The notes under the pieces were generated by a model that saw only the letters and a program-made list of their open reading frames with translations, had not been told where the DNA came from and did not search any database. A stretch of DNA of 46,417 nucleotides. It comes from Streptomyces sp. MZ04 (GTDB lineage Bacteria > Actinomycetota > Actinomycetes > Streptomycetales > Streptomycetaceae). Positions within the stretch are counted from its first letter, which is position 1, and each line of letters starts with the position of its first letter. Below, piece after piece: positions 42,708 to 46,417 of this stretch. The stretch is taken from the NCBI RefSeq assembly GCF_004684775.1, contig NZ_SRIC01000036.1, positions 1 to 46,417 on the forward strand, read 5' to 3'. Both the position numbers and the translations under genes were made by a program.

Positions 42708-42980
42708 GTGTCCTCTTCCATCACCGCGCCCGAGGGCATCATCAACCCGCCGATTGATGAGCTGCTCGAAGCTACCGACTCGAAGTACAGCCTCGTGATC
42801 TACGCCGCCAAGCGCGCGCGCCAGATCAACGCGTACTACTCGCAGCTCGGTGAGGGCCTGCTGGAGTACGTCGGCCCCCTGGTGGACACGCACGTCCACG
42901 AGAAGCCGCTCTCGATCGCGCTCCGCGAGATCAACGCGGGTCTGCTGACGTCCGAGGCCATCGAGGGCCCGGCTCAGTAG
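42708..42980 (+). CDS. rpoZ: RNA polymerase omega subunit
   Basis: The 90-residue protein starts at GTG 42708 with GGAAGG upstream. It has the omega signature [31 protein letters not shown], shown here from ~residue 12 (first 20: [20 protein letters not shown]), and the C-terminal [13 protein letters not shown]. It chaperones the beta' subunit; in Streptomyces its loss impairs antibiotic production and differentiation. Placement after gmk is conserved widely. Confidence 0.95.
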   Translation: MSSSITAPEGIINPPIDELLEATDSKYSLVIYAAKRARQINAYYSQLGEGLLEYVGPLVDTHVHEKPLSIALREINAGLLTSEAIEGPAQ

Positions 42981-43011
42981 GCATCAGTTTTCTCTGAGCA
43001 TTTCTCTTTGG

Positions 43012-43046
43012 CCACAGGCCCGGCAGCGCGGCTGTCGGGCCTGTGG
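43012..43046 (+). terminator. rpoZ terminator
   Basis: CCACAGGCCCG (43012-43022) pairs with 43036-43046 and encloses CAGC/GCTG, 31 bases after the rpoZ stop. It overlaps open-frame sequence upstream of coaBC, supporting a later coaBC start. Confidence 0.7.
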
Positions 43047-43088
43047 TGTGTCATGGAGTCGTACGTTTTCCGAGTGCGGGGAGGCACC

Positions 43089-44294
43089 GTGGGCAAGCCC
43101 AAGGTCGTTCTGGGGGTCAGCGGCGGGATCGCCGCGTACAAGGCCTGTGAGCTGCTGCGGCGGCTGACCGAGTCGGGCCACGACGTACGCGTCGTACCCA
43201 CCGACGCGGCGCTGCACTTCGTGGGGGAGGCGACCTGGTCGGCGCTGTCCGGCAACCCGGTCTCGACCGAGGTGTGGGAGTCCGTCCACGAGGTGCCGCA
43301 CGTCCGGATCGGCCAGTCCGCCGACGTCGTGATCGTCGCCCCGGCGACCGCCGACATGATGGCGAAGGCGGCCCACGGACTCGCCGACGACCTCCTGACG
43401 AACACGCTGCTCACCGCCCGCTGTCCGGTGATCTTCGCACCCGCGATGCACACGGAGATGTGGGAGCACCCCGCCACCCAGGAGAACGTCGCCACGCTCC
43501 GCCGCCGCGGCGCCCTCGTCATCGAGCCCGCCGTCGGCCGCCTCACCGGCGTGGACACGGGCAAGGGCCGCTTCCCCGAGCCCGCCGAGCTCTTCGAGGT
43601 CGTACGCCGTGTCCTCGCACGCGGCGATCTGGCCCGCGACCTCACGGGCCGGCACGTGGTGGTCAGCGCGGGCGGGACGCGCGAGCCGCTCGACCCGGTC
43701 CGCTTCCTGGGCAACCGCTCCTCCGGGAAGCAGGGCTACGCGCTCGCCCGCAGCGCCGCCGCGCGCGGAGCCAGGGTCACGCTGCTCTCCGCGAACGCCG
43801 CGCTGCCGGACCCGGCGGGCGTGGACGTCGTGTCCGTCGGCACGGCCGTGCAGCTCCGCGAGGCGGTGCTCAAGGCCGCGGCGGACGCCGACGCGGTGGT
43901 GATGGCCGCCGCCGTGGCCGACTTCCGGCCCGAGACGTACGCGACCGGGAAGATCAAGAAGAAGGACGGCCAGGAGCCGGCCCCGATCGCCCTGGTCCGC
44001 AACCCCGACATCCTCGCGGAGATCGCCGCCGACCGGCCGCGCCCCGGTCAGGTGGTCGTCGGCTTCGCCGCCGAGACCGACGACGTCCTCGCCAACGGTC
44101 GCGCCAAGCTGGAGCGCAAGGGCTGCGACCTGCTGGTCGTCAACGAGGTCGGCGAACGCAAGACGTTCGGCTCCGAGGAGAACGAGGCGGTCGTGCTCGG
44201 CGCGGACGGCAGCGAGACGCCGGTGCCGTACGGACCGAAGGAAGCGCTGGCGGACACCGTCTGGGACCTGGTGGCGGAACGCCTGACGAAGTAG
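43089..44294 (+). CDS. coaBC: Bifunctional phosphopantothenoylcysteine decarboxylase / phosphopantothenate-cysteine ligase
   Basis: GTG 43089 follows GGGGAGG by 5 bases and gives 401 aa. The N-terminal CoaC flavoprotein has GVSGGIAAYKACELL, the FMN-site APATADMMAKAAHGLADDLL and APAMHTEMWEHPATQEN with the catalytic His-Asn type residues. The C-terminal CoaB part has SAGGTREPLDPVRFLGNRSSGKQG (first 20 shown elsewhere as the motif core GGTREPLDPVRF), MAAAVADFRP, KIKK and VGFAAETDD. It performs two steps of coenzyme A synthesis. Confidence 0.95.
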   Translation: MGKPKVVLGVSGGIAAYKACELLRRLTESGHDVRVVPTDAALHFVGEATWSALSGNPVSTEVWESVHEVPHVRIGQSADVVIVAPATADMMAKAAHGLADDLLTNTLLTARCPVIFAPAMHTEMWEHPATQENVATLRRRGALVIEPAVGRLTGVDTGKGRFPEPAELFEVVRRVLARGDLARDLTGRHVVVSAGGTREPLDPVRFLGNRSSGKQGYALARSAAARGARVTLLSANAALPDPAGVDVVSVGTAVQLREAVLKAAADADAVVMAAAVADFRPETYATGKIKKKDGQEPAPIALVRNPDILAEIAADRPRPGQVVVGFAAETDDVLANGRAKLERKGCDLLVVNEVGERKTFGSEENEAVVLGADGSETPVPYGPKEALADTVWDLVAERLTK

Positions 44295-44660
44295 TCGCCG
44301 AAGGTCCGGCGAAGAAGGCGCGGAAGCAGTCGCTGAACGTCTGGTGAAGTCGGGGCGTAACCTCGATAAAGCAGTAGAGGATCGGCCTCACGACGTAAGG
44401 GGCACAAACCCCGAGGTCGAATGTCACATTCGCCCCACTGGGCGCCCCAAACCCGGTAAATTCGGGCGCGAGGCCCTCTGGTGGAGACCGATCGTCGTAC
44501 CGCACAATGCAGTGCCGCAGGTCACAGCGCTCCCAAGTGGCGAGACACGTGGTCCGGCGGCCCAGTACGACCGATAAACTGGTCTCGGACGACGCCGGGC
44601 GCAGCCTCCGGCCCGTCCACCAATGATCAGCCAGCAGCCGCTGCAACCACAGGGAGCGAT
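44295..44660 (+). promoter_or_regulatory. 366-base region between coaBC and metK
   Basis: No gene is visible. Between 44399 and 44466 four short stems follow one another: GGGG/CCCC (44399-44412), CGAATGT/ACATTCG (44418-44432), CGCCC/GGGCG (44431-44444) and CCCG/CGGG (44452-44466). TAAACT (44575-44580) is the best -10 for metK and would give a ~75-base leader. I see no match to a SAM riboswitch class I know. Confidence 0.4.
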
Positions 44661-45869
44661 GTGTCCCGCCGTCTCTTCACCTCGGAGTCTGTGACCGAGG
44701 GTCACCCCGACAAGATCGCTGACCAGATCAGCGACACCATTCTCGACGCGCTTCTGCGGGAGGACCCGAAGTCCCGGGTCGCCGTGGAGACGCTGATCAC
44801 CACCGGCCTCGTCCACGTGGCCGGAGAGGTCACGACGAAGGCGTACGCGCCGATCGCGCAGCTCGTGCGCGAGAAGATCCTCGAGATCGGTTACGACTCC
44901 TCGAAGAAGGGCTTCGACGGCGCCTCCTGTGGCGTCTCGGTGTCCATCGGTTCGCAGTCCCCCGACATCGCGCAGGGCGTCGACACGGCGTACGAGCAGC
45001 GCGTCGAGGGCGACGAGGACGAGCTCGACAAGCAGGGCGCGGGCGACCAGGGCCTGATGTTCGGCTACGCGTGCGACGAGACGCCGGAGCTGATGCCGCT
45101 CCCGATCCACCTCGCGCACCGCCTGTCGCGCCGTCTGTCCGAGGTCCGCAAGAACGGCACGATCCCTTACCTGCGCCCGGACGGCAAGACCCAGGTCACC
45201 ATCGAGTACGACGGCGACAAGGCCGTCCGCCTCGACACGGTCGTGGTCTCCTCCCAGCACGCGTCGGACATCGACCTGGACTCGCTCCTGGCCCCCGACA
45301 TCCGCGAGTTCGTGGTCGAGCCGGAGCTGAAGGCCCTCCTCGAGGACGGCATCAAGCTGGAGACCGAGGGCTACCGCCTCCTGGTCAACCCCACCGGCCG
45401 CTTCGAGATCGGCGGCCCGATGGGCGACGCCGGTCTGACCGGCCGCAAGATCATCATCGACACGTACGGCGGCATGGCCCGCCACGGCGGCGGCGCCTTC
45501 TCCGGCAAGGACCCGTCCAAGGTCGACCGCAGCGCCGCGTACGCGATGCGCTGGGTCGCCAAGAACGTCGTCGCGGCAGGCCTCGCGGCCCGCTGCGAGG
45601 TCCAGGTCGCGTACGCGATCGGCAAGGCCGAGCCGGTGGGCCTGTTCGTGGAGACCTTCGGTACGGCCACGGTCGACACCGACAAGATCGAGGCCGCCAT
45701 CGCCGAGGTCTTCGACCTCCGCCCGGCCGCGATCATCCGCGACCTGGACCTGCTCCGCCCGATCTACGCCCAGACCGCGGCGTACGGCCACTTCGGCCGC
45801 GCGATTCCCGACTTCACGTGGGAGCGGACGGACCGGGTCGAGGCGCTGCGGAAGGCTGCGGGGCTGTAA
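44661..45869 (+). CDS. metK: S-adenosylmethionine synthetase
   Basis: The 402-residue protein starts at GTG 44661 with GGGAG upstream. Signatures: [36 protein letters not shown] and [19 protein letters not shown]. It makes SAM from methionine and ATP. In Streptomyces, SAM level also influences antibiotic production and sporulation. A UUCG-capped terminator follows. Confidence 0.97.
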   Translation: MSRRLFTSESVTEGHPDKIADQISDTILDALLREDPKSRVAVETLITTGLVHVAGEVTTKAYAPIAQLVREKILEIGYDSSKKGFDGASCGVSVSIGSQSPDIAQGVDTAYEQRVEGDEDELDKQGAGDQGLMFGYACDETPELMPLPIHLAHRLSRRLSEVRKNGTIPYLRPDGKTQVTIEYDGDKAVRLDTVVVSSQHASDIDLDSLLAPDIREFVVEPELKALLEDGIKLETEGYRLLVNPTGRFEIGGPMGDAGLTGRKIIIDTYGGMARHGGGAFSGKDPSKVDRSAAYAMRWVAKNVVAAGLAARCEVQVAYAIGKAEPVGLFVETFGTATVDTDKIEAAIAEVFDLRPAAIIRDLDLLRPIYAQTAAYGHFGRAIPDFTWERTDRVEALRKAAGL

Positions 45870-45890
45870 GGCTCGCGCTTCAGGGTTCGG

Positions 45891-45920
45891 GGCCCGGCTC
45901 TCCTTCGGGAGGGCCGGGCC
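45891..45920 (+). terminator. metK terminator with UUCG tetraloop
   Basis: GGCCCGGCTCTCC (45891-45903) pairs with 45908-45920 (one G-T pair) around the loop TTCG, 21 bases after the metK stop, followed by TTCGTCG. Confidence 0.85.
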
Positions 45921-45959
45921 TTCGTCGTTGGCGGGTACCGGGTGGTGGGCTGGCGTTCC

Positions 45960-46000
45960 GGGAGGTGACTCCCCCGCAGGTTCGAATCCTGCTGACGGTC
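45960..46000 (+). other. Orphan tRNA 3'-half-like sequence (variable arm and T arm)
   Basis: GCAGG-TTCGAAT-CCTGC (45976-45992) is a perfect 5-bp T stem with a consensus 7-base T loop. Just upstream GGGAG-GTGA-CTCCC (45960-45973) resembles a class II variable arm. No matching 5' acceptor, D arm or anticodon arm lies upstream, so it is not a complete tRNA. It may be a tRNA remnant or a former attachment site. Confidence 0.45.
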
Positions 46001-46118
46001 TTCGATCGGTATGGCCGAGCGGGCTATGGCAGAAGCGCCCTTGGTGGCGTTCGCGATCCGCGGCCGGCTTGATCTCGGGCGCCTGGCGGTGTCAGTGCGG
46101 TCTGGTAGGAATGCAGCT

Positions 46119-46417
46119 GTGAGCAGGGAGAACGGGTCGGGTGTGGGTGAGGGTGCCGAGAGTGGGGTGCCTGAGCCCGAGCAGCTTGCGTTGATTCGGG
46201 ACAGTGTGCGCAAGGCCAAGGTGCCGCGGGCCAAGCCGCGGACGTGGCGGGGGGCCGCGTTGGCCAAGGAGTTGCCTGTGGCGCGGGTGCTGGTCGACAA
46301 AGGGGTGCTGCATCTTGATCGGTACTTCGACTACGCCGTGCCCGAGGAATTGGATGAGCAGGCGCGGCCCGGGGTGCGGGTTCGGGTGCGGTTCGGGGCC
46401 GGGGCGCGGAATGTGCG
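46119..46417 (+). CDS. priA: Primosomal protein N' (replication restart helicase), N-terminal part only
   Basis: The gene runs off the window after 99 codons. GTG 46119 gives SRENGSGVGEGAESGVPEPE, a variable tail, then LPVARVLVDKGVLHLDRYFDY (first 20: LPVARVLVDKGVLHLDRYFD) and VPEELDEQARPGVRVRVRFG, the PriA 3'-DNA-binding domain. Helicase motifs are outside the window. No ribosome-binding site is seen; TAGGAA (46106-46111) could be the -10 of a leaderless or near-leaderless mRNA. Many actinobacterial PriA proteins lack helicase-active residues, which cannot be checked here. Confidence 0.9.
   Translation, partial: MSRENGSGVGEGAESGVPEPEQLALIRDSVRKAKVPRAKPRTWRGAALAKELPVARVLVDKGVLHLDRYFDYAVPEELDEQARPGVRVRVRFGAGARNV

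Noticed and set aside
44295..44660. SAM riboswitch upstream of metK
   Set aside because: I looked for SAM-I, SAM-II and SAM-IV conserved core strings and found none; only simple stems are visible.
45960..46110. A complete or permuted tRNA gene
   Set aside because: The 7 bases after the T arm (TGACGGT) have no acceptable partner upstream or downstream, and no 7-base anticodon loop with a 5-bp stem is found.

Overview
The window is a high-GC actinobacterial chromosome segment, almost certainly Streptomyces. The grounds are a codon use that is G/C in nearly every third position, many GTG starts, the presence of BldD, the actinobacterial integration host factor (MihF/sIHF), an omega-subunit gene next to gmk and coaBC, and a gene order (relA-hisS-rpsD-alaS-aro-efp-nusB-bldD-pyr-mihF-gmk-rpoZ-coaBC-metK-priA) that I recognise from Streptomyces chromosomes. 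It reads as conserved core genome with a few accessory insertions.

Layout. Bases 1-6740 hold the 3' part of the (p)ppGpp synthetase/hydrolase gene relA, then on the minus strand a DUF349 protein and a membrane-anchored cyclophilin, then a metallo-beta-lactamase-fold hydrolase and hisS. Bases 6741-10463 hold a palindromic intergenic repeat and a minus-strand four-gene operon (ABC ATPase, ABC permease, histidine kinase, response regulator) with 4-base overlaps throughout. Bases 10602-13657 carry a VKOR-family protein, rarA, and rpsD behind a long, hairpin-rich leader. Bases 13645-15822 (minus) encode a large STAND-type ATPase that overlaps rpsD and its terminator. Bases 15983-19941 run DUF948 - DUF6167 - alaS - ruvX.

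Bases about 19943-21226 are the clearest foreign insert: a lone, apparently intact TnpB (IS200/IS605-type RuvC nuclease) between ruvX and mltG, with hairpins at both ends and no TnpA. Bases 21356-27055 hold mltG, aroE, a small membrane protein, aroC, aroK and aroB (cell-wall synthesis and chorismate supply), mostly with 4-base overlaps. Bases 27229-30402 hold a P-loop kinase-like protein, an aminopeptidase P-like protein with altered metal ligands, efp and nusB. bldD lies on the minus strand at 30623-31123, with a BldD-type operator at its own promoter.

Bases 31348-41348 are a complete UMP operon: pyrR, pyrB, pyrC, a PH-like membrane protein, carA, carB, pyrD, pyrF. A PyrR-type RNA loop that would sequester the pyrR ribosome-binding site lies upstream. 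Bases 41680-46417 hold mihF, gmk, rpoZ, coaBC, metK and the start of priA. The metK-priA gap contains an orphan tRNA T-arm-like sequence. Strong factor-independent hairpins separate most transcription units. I found no CRISPR array, rRNA or complete tRNA.
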